A stretch of DNA of 20,329 nt from Bacteroidales bacterium (GCA_004558865.1 SFCY01000032.1:1-20329); one strand, 5' to 3'; positions 1 through 7,122 are shown, counted from the stretch's first letter. Program-made: numbers and translations. Notes: generated by a model not told the origin, from the letters alone.

Positions 1-70
1 GCTCTAATATACACAGAATTAATGAAGTAACAAATAACAGACAACAGCTAGTGGTGGAAGGCTTTAGCTT

Positions 71-457
71 TTACGCCGTAGCGGAAATTAGTACAACATC
101 GCCATCTTTGTCAGTCTTGCCGCGGTAAGTATGACTCGCGTCGGCCGTAGCATCGTCGTTGAGACACTCTCCCCTGCCCACGTTGTAGATTTTCCAGCCG
201 CTTCCCGATGGGCTGAACTGCCAAAGGAAATGGTCGTCGTCGATGGTGCTGCTAAAGTAGGCAGCCCAATTGGGGTGTTTGTTTTCATCGCATCGCAGGA
301 ACTGTCCGGTCTCCACGTTGCGGATGACATAGTTTGTGTTTGTGCCTGTTGTCGGCGTGAATGCCGCCGTCGCCGTCTGGGCCATTGCAGGCGGCGATAC
401 AGCTATCAGCAGGGATATGCCGACAGCTGCCCATTTTGCTTCCTTCATTTTCTTCAT
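71..457 (-). CDS. small secreted protein with a ricin-type/beta-trefoil-like segment
   Basis: This 128-residue protein starts at an ATG preceded on the minus strand by AAAGGATAA, a plausible A-rich Bacteroidota initiation region. Residues 1-26 form a signal peptide: a Lys-rich start, a hydrophobic stretch (AAVGISLLIAV) and an AMA-Q cleavage site. The mature part carries YVIRNVETGQFL (43-54) and later WKIYNVGRGECL (88-99). The pattern 'Y-I-N-x-x-T/R-G-x-x-L' is typical of carbohydrate-binding ricin-like beta-trefoil repeats in secreted Bacteroidota proteins. Only about two such units are visible, so this would be an incomplete trefoil or a small stand-alone version. There is no lipobox and no C-terminal sorting domain, so periplasmic or secreted location is likely. 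A second in-frame ATG lies three codons in (446-448). No further homology is seen after the stop in the 70 bases left. The binding role is inferred from the motif only. Confidence 0.7.
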   Translation of the reverse strand: MKKMKEAKWAAVGISLLIAVSPPAMAQTATAAFTPTTGTNTNYVIRNVETGQFLRCDENKHPNWAAYFSSTIDDDHFLWQFSPSGSGWKIYNVGRGECLNDDATADASHTYRGKTDKDGDVVLISATA

Positions 458-488
458 TTATCCTTTTCTGATTGTTGTAAAATTCGCT

Positions 489-519
489 GCGGGGCTAAGA
501 CAGAGCCTAATCGCCCCGC
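489..519 (-). promoter_or_regulatory. GC-rich leader hairpin upstream of the small secreted protein gene
   Basis: GCGGGGC (489-495) and GCCCCGC (513-519) form a perfect 7-bp stem with a 17-base loop, 32-62 bases upstream of the ATG at 457. On the minus strand it would lie in the 5' leader. On the plus strand it is followed by a short A-rich stretch, not a T tract, so it does not look like a terminator for plus-strand transcription. A leader structure affecting expression is possible. No -7 box (TAnnTTTG) could be placed nearby. Confidence 0.35.
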
Positions 520-1050
520 CTTAAAAATTGAAAGTAGTGTTGTCTGCTTGAAGTCAGTTGGCCAGACCGTCATCTGGCGAACCAAGGTTTTGGGTGAACA
601 AGTCACATCGCCACGCGCCTCCCGTCGCCCAACTGTTGTGGGACTAAGGCGAAAGGCCATCGCTTCCTGCCGTCCACTCCCGAAGAGTTATGCGGGAGGA
701 GCGACCAAGAAGATTTGAGTCATGCTCAGCGTTAAAAAGAAAAAGCGTCGCATCATCAACAATACATTATTATATTATATCTTCACTTAAAATGTTCCGT
801 TAGGACTTGTTCGGTCTCCCTCGCCGACCTCTTTTGAGCCGTTGAGATACTAACGGATTAGGTTTTCCTGAATTTTATGGCAAATTACGGGTTTAATTTG
901 AGAACGGCAAGGAAAAGAAGAATATAATACGGAATTTGTGTGCAAACATTGTGCAAATTCCGTAGTTGCCGCAAAAAGTTGAGTTGGGGGGCTTTAGGTA
1001 GGCGGCGGGGCTTTAGGTCATTGTCTTTTGCGTTCCCTCTCCCTCAATTG
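520..1050. other. noncoding stretch with several inverted repeats, no convincing gene
   Basis: No open reading frame here has protein-like composition or a start with support. What is visible: a hairpin CTCCCG/CGGGAG (677-698); a 7-bp inverted repeat CCGTTAG (797-803) / CTAACGG (850-856) enclosing smaller stems such as TCGG/CCGA and CTCTTTTGAG; an 11-bp perfect inverted repeat (928-964); an AT-rich patch at 765-790; and a 12-base direct repeat GGGGCTTTAGGT around 987-1018. The nested stems at 797-856 could be a structured RNA, but there is no covariation evidence and no clear promoter or terminator. Confidence 0.4.
928..964. repeat. 11-bp perfect inverted repeat with 15-base spacer
   Basis: TACGGAATTTG (928-938) and CAAATTCCGTA (954-964) are exact reverse complements around a 15-base spacer that itself contains TGTGCAAACATTGTG. 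No T tract follows on either strand, so it resembles a protein-binding operator or a cruciform site more than a terminator. The nearest transcript that could be affected is the minus-strand small secreted protein gene, more than 450 bases away. Confidence 0.45.
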
Positions 1051-1087
1051 AAAAATGCCAAGCACTGCCTTTCGGCTGCTTGGCATT
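1051..1087 (-). terminator. intrinsic terminator of tRNA-Pro
   Basis: Read on the minus strand, AATGCCAAGCA pairs perfectly with TGCTTGGCATT (11 bp), enclosing a smaller GCC-GAAA-GGC stem-loop. It is followed by a short run of T (A tract at 1051-1055 on the plus strand). It begins about four bases after the 3' end of the tRNA gene, so it should end that transcript. Confidence 0.8.
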
Positions 1088-1091
1088 CGTG

Positions 1092-1165
1092 TCGGGGCGA
1101 CAGGATTCGAACCTGCGACCACCTGGTCCCAAACCAGGAGCGCTACCGGACTGCGCTACACCCCG
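1092..1165 (-). tRNA. tRNA-Pro (anticodon TGG)
   Basis: A complete cloverleaf can be drawn on the minus strand: acceptor CGGGGTG/CGCCCCG, D-stem GCGC/GCGC with loop AGTCCGGTA, anticodon stem CCTGG/CCAGG with loop TTTGGGA giving anticodon TGG, five-base variable loop, and T-arm GCAGG-TTCGAAT-CCTGT. The discriminator is A (1092). CCA is not encoded (the next bases are CAC), so the tail must be added by nucleotidyltransferase. It decodes proline codons of the CCN box. Confidence 0.97.
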
Positions 1166-1185
1166 TGCTTTTTCATAAGCGACTG

Positions 1186-1216
1186 CAAAGGTAGTAAAAA
1201 TTATCCTTTGCGCAAA
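1186..1216 (-). promoter_or_regulatory. Bacteroidota-type promoter of tRNA-Pro, -33 box inside an 18-bp palindrome
   Basis: On the minus strand TTTG (1216-1213) is followed after exactly 19 bases by TACCTTTG (1193-1186), matching the Bacteroidota primary sigma consensus TTTG-N19-21-TAnnTTTG. Transcription should start near 1178, about a dozen bases before the tRNA. The -33 box lies inside a perfect palindrome, ATCCTTTGCGCAAAGGAT (1203-1220). Confidence 0.8.
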
Positions 1217-1305
1217 GGATTATCCCACTTTTTTGTCTACACCTCGTCTCTTCAGCCTTTTGGCAGCTGACAAATGTCTGCAACCGCGAAGACCCACCTA
1301 AAGAC

Positions 1306-1545
1306 CAACAGGCCCACCCTAACCCCTCCCTCCAAAGGGAAAGGAATAAGCACACAAGAAGGGGGAATGCGGGCATCTGCTGCAGGGGCCGTGCCTTGCG
1401 TCAGCCCTAAAGAAATGTTAGAACCCTTATTCAACCATCCGCAATTGTGGCGAATGCCAATTATGCATTATGCATTAAAAAGGAGATTGGGTCAACTCTT
1501 TTGGCCGGTTCTTACCCTACCTACACGGCCTCTGCAGCGGATGCA
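1306..1545 (+). repeat. dispersed intergenic repeat, copy A
   Basis: This noncoding segment shares blocks with two other intergenic regions. The block 1365-1380 is identical, inverted, to 6977-6992. CCTAAAGAAATGTTAGAACC (1406-1425) recurs with few changes at 19912-19930 and, inverted, near 6912-6927. The block 1449-1472 matches 19945-19968 with one mismatch in 24 bases. ACCCTACCTAC and CTCTGCA further on also recur in the right-hand copy. It contains no plausible gene. Boundaries are approximate. Confidence 0.6.
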
Positions 1546-1580
1546 CGTTTTTGGGTACGTCTTGGGGACGATAGGGATTG

Positions 1581-1610
1581 CCCTCCCTCTTTGAGAGGGG
1601 TAGGGGAGGG
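1581..1610. repeat. GC-rich hairpin upstream of the helicase promoter
   Basis: CCCTCCCTCT and the following AGGGG...GGGGAGGG can fold into an imperfect stem of about 8-10 bp. Similar 'CCCCTCCC ... AGGGGG' hairpins occur at about 1318-1342, 3699-3727, 7015-7050 and 19811-19836, so this is probably part of the dispersed intergenic repeat family. A terminator role is possible but there is no long T tract. Confidence 0.4.
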
Positions 1611-1645
1611 TCTTTGGGCTTTGTTGACAATAAATTCCAAAGAAT

Positions 1646-1677
1646 CTTGTTGGTCTGCGAAAATATCAGTATCTTTG
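1646..1677 (+). promoter_or_regulatory. promoter placed directly before the helicase start codon
   Basis: CTTG (1646-1649, one mismatch to TTTG) is followed after 20 bases by TATCTTTG (1670-1677), a full match to TAnnTTTG. The ATG is at 1685, only seven bases beyond the box. Since Bacteroidota transcripts usually begin a few bases after this box, the mRNA would start at or within a few bases of the ATG. Confidence 0.6.
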
Positions 1678-1684
1678 TCAACCC

Positions 1685-3679
1685 ATGAGCAAGGAGTTTA
1701 TACCCGACCCCGACAACAAGGAATTCCAAGACGCGCTCAACCTCGTGAGGTTCAGCAACCAGAGTTTCTTCCTCACCGGAAAGGCCGGTACAGGAAAGTC
1801 GACCTTCATCAGATACGTCTGTGAGCATACGCGAAAGAAACACGTGGTGCTCGCCCCCACTGGCATCGCGGCCATCAACGTCGGTGGGGTGACTCTCCAC
1901 AGCTTCTTCCACCTGCCCCTCCACCTGCTCCTGCCCGACGACCCCAACTTCAGCCTCAGGCACGGGAAGATTTTCGAGTCGCTGCGCTACAACCGCGACA
2001 CGCGCAAACTCATCAACGAGGTGGAGCTCATCATCATCGACGAGGTGTCGATGGTGCGCTGCGACATCATCGACTTCATCGACAAGGTGCTGCGCGTGTT
2101 CTGCCACAAGATGCGCTCCCCGTTCGGCGGAAAGCAAGTGGTGATGGTGGGCGACGTGTTCCAGTTGGAGCCGGTGGTGCAGAGCGATGAGCTTGAGATT
2201 CTCCACCGCTTCTACCCCAACGCCTTCTTCTTCTCGGCCCGCGTGTTTCAGGAGATGCCCCTGGTCAGCGTAGAGCTGCACAAGGTTTACCGCCAGCGCG
2301 ACAAGGCTTTCATATCCGTGCTCGACCGCATCCGCACCAACAGCATCACGCCCACCGACCTGCAGCTGCTCAACCTCCGCCAAACCTCCAAGCCCAGCGA
2401 GGGCGCGCTGTGCATCACCCTGGCCACAAGGCGCGACAAGGTGGACTTCATCAACGACCAGCACCTGCGCGCCATCCACGACGACCCCGTGCGCCTCAAG
2501 GGCAAGATAAGTGGGGAATTTCCCAAGGCGAGCCTGCCCACCTTGGAGGAACTGGAGCTGAAGCGGGGCGCACAGGTGATGCTGCTCCACAACGACCCCG
2601 ACCGCCGATGGGTGAACGGCACGCTGGCCAAGGTGAAGGACTTTGGTCAGGACTACGTCAGGATAGAGACCGAGGACGGGCAGACGCACGACGTGGAGCG
2701 CGTAATGTGGGAGAACGTGCGATACACCTACAATGAGAAGGAGAAGAAGATAGAGGAACAGCAGCTTGGCACCTTCACGCAATATCCCCTTCGGCTGGCC
2801 TGGGCCATCACCATACACAAGAGCCAGGGGCTGACGCTCAACAACGTGATTGTCGACCTCTCGGGCGGAGCTTTCGCCGCGGGCCAGACCTACGTGGCCC
2901 TGAGCCGATGCACGTCGTTGGAGGGCATACAGCTCTTGGAGCCCGTCAAGTTCTCGGACGTCTTCGTGCGCGGCGAAATCATACGGTTCGCCACAAGCTT
3001 CAACGACCAGAAGCGGCTTACCAAGGCCCTCTCTCAGTCGAAGGCCGACATCGAATACGCCGCCACCGTGAAGGCTTTCGACGCGGGCGACTTCCAGACG
3101 GCCCTCGACCATTTCTTCGTGGCCATCCACGCGCGCTACGACATAGAGAAGCCCTTGGCCCGGCGCTACATCCGGCGCAAGTTGGGCGTCATCAACCGTC
3201 TGCGCGCCCAGAACCGCGACCTGCGCCAGCAGCTTCAGGAGCAGCGCGCGATGCTGGCCCAGTTGGCGGAGGAATACTGCCAGATGGGCGACGAGTGCGC
3301 CTCGGCCTACGACGACGCGCCTTCGGCCTTGGCCAACTACGACAAGGCCCTTCGCCTCAACCCCTCGTCGCTGCGCGCCCTCGTGGGCAAGGCGCGGCTG
3401 ATGCTCAAGACGCAGCCCGCCAAGGCCCTGCCTTGGGCGCAGCGTGCGGTGGGCGTGGGGGCCACGGTGGAGACCCTGCTTCTGCGTGGAGAATGCCAGT
3501 TGGCCGCTGCCAACACCGCCGCCGCCAAGGACGATGCCTCTCTGGCCCTCGACATGGATGTGGAGAGTCCCGAGGCCCACGAGCTGATGGCCGCCGTGCT
3601 CAAGCATGAGGGCGACGAGGACCAGGCTGCCATCCACCGTGCCATCGCCGAGGAACTGCGCAAGAGGAAACGCGGTTGA
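1685..3679 (+). CDS. PIF1-like superfamily 1 helicase with C-terminal TPR region
   Basis: The 664-residue protein has the motifs of a PIF1/RecD-like 5'-3' DNA helicase: Walker A GKAGTGKST (32-40), LAPTGIAA (56-63), Walker B IIIDEVS (116-122), GDVFQLEPV (156-164), VYRQRD (201-206), a motif around 372-384 (WAITIHKSQGLTL), and VALSRCTSLEGIQLL (404-418). These bind and hydrolyse ATP and couple it to DNA unwinding. After about residue 440 the protein leaves the helicase core: a charged coiled-coil-like segment (about 500-535) and TPR-like helices (about 536-655, e.g. ALANYDKALRLNPSSLRALVGKA). This TPR extension is known in Bacteroidota homologues and may bind a partner. The first ATG is the only sensible start, as Walker A follows 31 residues later and the next Met is far inside. 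It is a single-gene unit. Role in replication-fork or recombination processing is inferred from the family. Confidence 0.9.
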   Translation: MSKEFIPDPDNKEFQDALNLVRFSNQSFFLTGKAGTGKSTFIRYVCEHTRKKHVVLAPTGIAAINVGGVTLHSFFHLPLHLLLPDDPNFSLRHGKIFESLRYNRDTRKLINEVELIIIDEVSMVRCDIIDFIDKVLRVFCHKMRSPFGGKQVVMVGDVFQLEPVVQSDELEILHRFYPNAFFFSARVFQEMPLVSVELHKVYRQRDKAFISVLDRIRTNSITPTDLQLLNLRQTSKPSEGALCITLATRRDKVDFINDQHLRAIHDDPVRLKGKISGEFPKASLPTLEELELKRGAQVMLLHNDPDRRWVNGTLAKVKDFGQDYVRIETEDGQTHDVERVMWENVRYTYNEKEKKIEEQQLGTFTQYPLRLAWAITIHKSQGLTLNNVIVDLSGGAFAAGQTYVALSRCTSLEGIQLLEPVKFSDVFVRGEIIRFATSFNDQKRLTKALSQSKADIEYAATVKAFDAGDFQTALDHFFVAIHARYDIEKPLARRYIRRKLGVINRLRAQNRDLRQQLQEQRAMLAQLAEEYCQMGDECASAYDDAPSALANYDKALRLNPSSLRALVGKARLMLKTQPAKALPWAQRAVGVGATVETLLLRGECQLAAANTAAAKDDASLALDMDVESPEAHELMAAVLKHEGDEDQAAIHRAIAEELRKRKRG

Positions 3680-3920
3680 TAAAGGCCCAAAGACCCGCCC
3701 CTAACCCCGGCCTGCAAGGGGGCAATCGCCCCTACTGCGGATTTCATGCGGCATCGGCGACCTCGCGCCAGCAATGGCCTCGAAGAGGCTGCCCCTCTCT
3801 GCCCCCGGGCAAGCACGGCGCAGCCGGGGTGGCAGTGGCGATGGGCAGGACTCCGCGCGTCTTCGAGGCAAGGAAGACCCAAAAGTCATATACATATATA
3901 TAATAAGGAAAGGAATCGCT
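3680..3920. other. intergenic spacer with degenerate repeat blocks
   Basis: Between the helicase and the YciO-type gene there is no credible gene. Near 3698-3735 the spacer has a 'CCCCTAACCCC ... AGGGGGCAATCGCCCC' block, which resembles the AACCCCTCCC ... GAGGGGGTAAGGCCCAATCGCCCC block at 19810-19850. A frame open upstream of the YciO-type start (from 3774) translates to low-complexity Arg/Gly/Ser-rich sequence and is not likely to be part of the protein. An AT-rich stretch (3888-3905) precedes the ribosome binding site. No TAnnTTTG box was found. Confidence 0.5.
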
Positions 3921-4535
3921 ATGTCACCTCTCAAACTTTACCCCAAAAACAACTCGCAGCGCGTGCTTGACCGCATCACCGCCCAGCTCGAAGACAGCGC
4001 CATCATCGTCTACCCCACCGACACTTCATACGCCCTGGGCTGCTCGTGTCTGAAAGAACGGGCGGTGGAGCGCATCTGCCGCATCAAGGACATCGACCCC
4101 ACGAAGCACTACCTCTCCATCGTGGGGCCCGACCTGAGCCACATCAGCGAGTTTGCCAAGGTGGACAACGCCACGTTCAAACTGCTCAAGCGCAACACGC
4201 CGGGTCCCTTCACGTTCATCCTCAATCCAAGCAGCCATCTGCCAAAGATCTTCCGCAACCGCAAGCAAGTTGGAATCCGCATACCAGACAATCCCATCGC
4301 AAGACTGCTCTGCGAGCAGCTTGGGAATCCGCTGCTCTCCACGACAGTGCCTTTCGATGAGGGAGACGACATGGAATATCTCACCAACCCCGAACTCATC
4401 GCCGAGCGTTTGGGCGCCGAGTTGGACTTGGTGATCGACGGCGGTATCTGCAGTGCAGAGCCTTCCACCATCATAGACTGCACCGACGGCGAGCCGGTCA
4501 TCGTGCGGCAAGGCAAGGGTGAGGTGAGACTCTAA
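3921..4535 (+). CDS. YciO-type Sua5/YciO/YrdC family protein (threonylcarbamoyl-AMP synthase-like)
   Basis: The 204-residue protein is the length of E. coli YciO. Family motifs: YPTDTSYALG (31-40), the KDIDPTKHYLSIV nucleotide/substrate segment (56-68), PGPFTFIL (94-101), VGIRIPDNPIA (117-127), LLSTTVP (138-144) and PSTIIDCTDGEPVIVRQGKG (181-200). The order NP-A-LL-LG-P-LLST followed by a long acidic helix and 'DLVIDGG' matches the YciO branch better than TsaC/Sua5. The family makes L-threonylcarbamoyl-AMP from threonine, bicarbonate and ATP for the t6A37 modification of ANN-decoding tRNAs. YciO itself is weakly active, so whether this is the cell's main TC-AMP synthase cannot be told here. 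The start was chosen at the ATG after AAGGAAAGGAA, where family similarity begins; an upstream in-frame ATG at 3774 adds 49 junk-like residues. It stands alone. Confidence 0.88.
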   Translation: MSPLKLYPKNNSQRVLDRITAQLEDSAIIVYPTDTSYALGCSCLKERAVERICRIKDIDPTKHYLSIVGPDLSHISEFAKVDNATFKLLKRNTPGPFTFILNPSSHLPKIFRNRKQVGIRIPDNPIARLLCEQLGNPLLSTTVPFDEGDDMEYLTNPELIAERLGAELDLVIDGGICSAEPSTIIDCTDGEPVIVRQGKGEVRL

Positions 4536-5027
4536 CCCGCACCATTCTCGGATTCCGCGCCAACTCCCCGCGGCTTGTCCCGCAAAGGGCAGGCCCCCTG
4601 CAGTTGGATGTCCGCCTTGCGCCCTCCCTGCCTCTCTTCTTTCCCCACCTGGCGCTTCATCATGCATTCTGGCTTCCGCTTTGCCAATGCCAATCGCCCA
4701 GCGATTGCCAACCTTCATCGTAGGATTGGCGTCGTCGGCGTTGTCTGCAGTCCCCATTCATTCGCTCAATCAAATTTCCCGCAGGTTTCGCGGATTGTCA
4801 GCTATGGCGTGAAATGCCTTTTCAGAACGTAAATTAAGCCCTTTCAACGAATTGCCCAAATTGCTCGAATGTTCATTCGATTCTATCGATTCATTCGCTG
4901 AAAAATCCTCGTTGAGTGTATGAGCGGTGGAAAAGGTCTGCAATTCGATGAATGGATGCTGTCGGTGGATTGTCAATTAAAAAAATAAAAAATCGAGGAT
5001 AATCTTATAAAGTCTGACATTTTTTGT
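4536..5027. other. noncoding spacer between the YciO-type gene and the regulator
   Basis: About 490 bases with no credible gene. A stem CAATCGC-CCA-GCGATTG lies near 4690-4706 beside a GCCAATGCCAAT motif similar to the GAATGCCAAT of the dispersed repeats. Another weak hairpin CCGCG/CGCGG lies at about 4556-4574. ATTCATTCGCT occurs twice (4756-4766, 4889-4899). GTTGGATGTCCGCC near 4604 resembles GTTGGATGCACGCC near 6950. Most of this looks like decayed intergenic repeats; the last 60 bases are A-rich and lead into the regulator's promoter. Confidence 0.4.
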
Positions 5028-5114
5028 TATCTTTGCAAGGAGCTTCCGCCATTCCTTGACGGAAACGCACTGGTATCCCATCACAAGGATGGGGCATAGT
5101 GGAGGAGTACTCTT
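5028..5114 (+). promoter_or_regulatory. -7 box, structured leader and strong Shine-Dalgarno of the regulator gene
   Basis: TATCTTTG (5028-5035) matches the Bacteroidota -7 box; no good -33 box is seen at the right spacing, as for genes that need an activator or weak promoters. The leader of about 75 bases can form two small hairpins: TTCCG/CGGAA (5044-5064) and CCCATC-ACAAG-GATGGG (5077-5093). GGAGGAG (5101-5107) seven bases before the ATG is a strong Shine-Dalgarno site, which is unusual in this phylum and sets this gene apart from its neighbours. Confidence 0.55.
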
Positions 5115-6860
5115 ATGAAAGCGATAAAAAATTTGAAGCAAGATATTTTATTCCTATTGGTGGTACTGCTGGCATACGCCACCGACATGTCAGCGGCGAA
5201 GCAACGCGCAGAGCTGGCCCGGTTCAACCAGCTCAGCGACGCTGCCCTTTTGGCCAGAGGCAAACAGTTGGTGCAGGCCAACCAGGGAAAAATGGCCCTC
5301 AGCTGCTTTGAGCTGCTCCAGAACCGGGGCGACCGCGTGAGCCCACAGCTGCGGGCCGAGTGCGACCACCAGGCGGGACTGGTGTTCTATGCCAACGACA
5401 ACTACAGCAAGGCCATGGAGAACTTCATGAACTGCATGGACCTCTGCGAGAAGCAGCGCTTGGACAGTCTGTTGGCGCTGACCTACAAGGACATCGGCAA
5501 CATCTACTCCATGTTTGGCGACTACGACCAGAGCGTACCTTTATATAAAAAGGCCTTGAAGATGGCACGCGCACAGGGCAACCTCTCGCTGGCCAACAAG
5601 ATGCTCAACAACCTCATCTTCGCCTACCAGCCCAAGACTCCGCTGAGACAATACCGGCAATGGTATAGGGAGCTGTGCAGCCACAAGGAGCAGCGGCCGC
5701 GCTACAGATACGACGTGCTGTTGGCAGCCGGAGTGATAGAAGACTACGCCAAGAACATGCCCGAGGCCATTAGGCTTTACAAGCAGGCCGCCAACTACGC
5801 CTCTACCAACGGTCTGGGGCCGCTCGACATCGCCAGCGTGAACGGCATGCTGTCGGACGCCTTCTCCAGCATCGGGAGGCGCGACTCGGCCTTGGCCTAT
5901 CTGAAGAGAAACCTCCAGTTGGCAGAGGAGAACAATATACCGCCCCTAAAGGTGAGCTGCTACAGGGCACTCTCGGAACTCTACCAGAGCACCGACCGCT
6001 CCAAGGCCCTCGACTACAAGCAGAAATACCTGCTGCTGCGCGACTCCATCTTCAACATGAACGCACTGAGCGAAATCCAGAACGCCCTGTTCTTCCACGA
6101 GATAGAAAAGAATCTCAACACCATCAAGGGGTTGAACAAGACCAACCAGGACAGTCTGAAGACCATCAGCAACCAGCAGGCCATGCTCGTGGCGCTGACC
6201 CTCTGCGCCATCGTCTTCCTGACCCTCTTGGCCATCACATGGAGGCAGAAGCGCAAGCTGTCGAGCGCCTACCACAGCCTGTTCAACAAGACCCAGGAGA
6301 GCATACAGCACGACAAGGTGATCACCCGCCAGCTGGACGCCATGGACAAGTCAGACCGCAAGAAGGACAGCAACGTTCCTCCCGTGGCTCCTCCCAAGAA
6401 GGAGCCAGATGAGACGGAAAGGGAAGTGAGGCTGAAGCCGGAGGTGCCGGTGGTGATGCACGACAAGGTGAGGACAATGCCCAACGCTGAGCAGCAGAAC
6501 GAACTCTTGGCCGCCATCCTGCAGGTGATGGAGAACACCGACGCCTATTGCGATCCAGAATTTGGAATAGAGAAGCTCGCCACGATGACCAACTCCAACT
6601 CAAGGTATGTGTCGCAGGTGATCAACGAAGTGTACGGGATGAACTTCCGCGCTTTGGTGAACGACTTCCGCATCAAGAAGGCCATGATAAGGATGAGCGA
6701 CACCGAGAACTACGGCAACCTCACCATCCGCGCCATAGCGGAGAGCGTGGGCTACAAGTCGCAGGCCAACTTCATCAATGTGTTCACCAAGATTACGGGG
6801 TTGAAGCCCTCCACCTATCTGAAGTTGTTGAAGGAGAAGCAGCTGGACAAGGCCAGCTGA
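5115..6860 (+). CDS. membrane-anchored TPR/AraC-type transcriptional regulator
   Basis: The 581-residue protein has an N-terminal hydrophobic segment (11-22, signal peptide or anchor), a long helical region of TPR-like repeats (about 40-330; e.g. ALTYKDIGNIYSMFGDYDQSVPLYKKALKMA), a transmembrane helix (355-376, AMLVALTLCAIVFLTLLAI), a charged linker rich in Lys, Pro and Glu (about 377-455), and a C-terminal AraC/XylS-type helix-turn-helix domain (about 475-575; LTIRAIAESVGYKSQANFINVFTKITGLKPSTYLK). Predicted topology puts the TPRs in the periplasm and the DNA-binding domain in the cytoplasm, so this is a one-component transmembrane regulator. There is no kinase or receiver domain. It lies immediately upstream of, and co-directional with, the six-gene secreted-protein locus, with a separate promoter between, which suggests it controls that locus. 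The signal is unknown. The start is fixed by the GGAGGAG site. Confidence 0.85.
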   Translation: MKAIKNLKQDILFLLVVLLAYATDMSAAKQRAELARFNQLSDAALLARGKQLVQANQGKMALSCFELLQNRGDRVSPQLRAECDHQAGLVFYANDNYSKAMENFMNCMDLCEKQRLDSLLALTYKDIGNIYSMFGDYDQSVPLYKKALKMARAQGNLSLANKMLNNLIFAYQPKTPLRQYRQWYRELCSHKEQRPRYRYDVLLAAGVIEDYAKNMPEAIRLYKQAANYASTNGLGPLDIASVNGMLSDAFSSIGRRDSALAYLKRNLQLAEENNIPPLKVSCYRALSELYQSTDRSKALDYKQKYLLLRDSIFNMNALSEIQNALFFHEIEKNLNTIKGLNKTNQDSLKTISNQQAMLVALTLCAIVFLTLLAITWRQKRKLSSAYHSLFNKTQESIQHDKVITRQLDAMDKSDRKKDSNVPPVAPPKKEPDETEREVRLKPEVPVVMHDKVRTMPNAEQQNELLAAILQVMENTDAYCDPEFGIEKLATMTNSNSRYVSQVINEVYGMNFRALVNDFRIKKAMIRMSDTENYGNLTIRAIAESVGYKSQANFINVFTKITGLKPSTYLKLLKEKQLDKAS

Positions 6861-6910
6861 TTCGCTTGCAATTCATCTTTTGTGTTCGCCGCGCGGCCTT
6901 TAACCTTTAA

Positions 6911-7080
6911 ACGGTCGAACATTTCTTTGTGGCTGCTCAATTCGCAGCCGTTGGATGCACGCCTTTGCAGCCTTGCGCAGATGCCCGCATTCGTGTCCCT
7001 CTTTTGGCGCGATTGCCCTCCCCCTGTGGAGGAGTTGGGGGTGTCCCCCTATGCTTGCGGTTTTGGATGGTGGGCCTTTT
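6911..7080 (-). repeat. dispersed intergenic repeat, copy C (inverted)
   Basis: On the minus strand this region repeats blocks of copy A in the same order: GGCCCACC (7069-7076), the 16-base block GAATGCGGGCATCTGC (6992-6977, identical to 1365-1380) and AAAGAAATGTTCGACC (6927-6912, compare 1409-1424). In between lies a CCCCCAACTCCTCCACAGGGG hairpin-like block (about 7018-7046). It fills most of the gap between the regulator and the first secreted-protein gene, which places mobile or recombining DNA inside the regulatory interval. Confidence 0.55.
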
Positions 7081-7094
7081 GGAAGTTTTCGCTA

Positions 7095-7122
7095 TAATTA
7101 CTATTTCACGAATAAGTAATTA
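7095..7122. promoter_or_regulatory. inverted repeat upstream of the export-locus promoter, candidate operator
   Basis: TAATTAC (7095-7101) and GTAATTA (7116-7122) form a 7-bp inverted repeat with a 14-base spacer. It sits about 40-67 bases before the -7 box at 7162-7169, where an activator would bind. The upstream regulator gene makes it a natural candidate target, but this is inference. Confidence 0.35.

Noticed and set aside
1092..1165. tRNA-Pro as an integration site of a genomic island
   Set aside because: No integrase, and no second copy of the tRNA 3' end is seen elsewhere in the window.
940..1270. Short plus-strand frames across the tRNA region
   Set aside because: They run through the antisense of the tRNA gene and its terminator and have no ribosome site or protein-like composition.
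1517..3637. 706-aa open frame on the minus strand opposite the helicase
   Set aside because: It is an antisense shadow made possible by GC-rich third positions. Its translation is Val/His/Gly/Leu-rich without motifs, while the plus strand has complete helicase motifs.
3774..3920. Upstream in-frame ATG extending the YciO-type protein by 49 residues
   Set aside because: The added part is low-complexity, falls in a repeat-like spacer and lies before a good AAGGAAAGGAA site; family similarity starts after the ATG at 3921.
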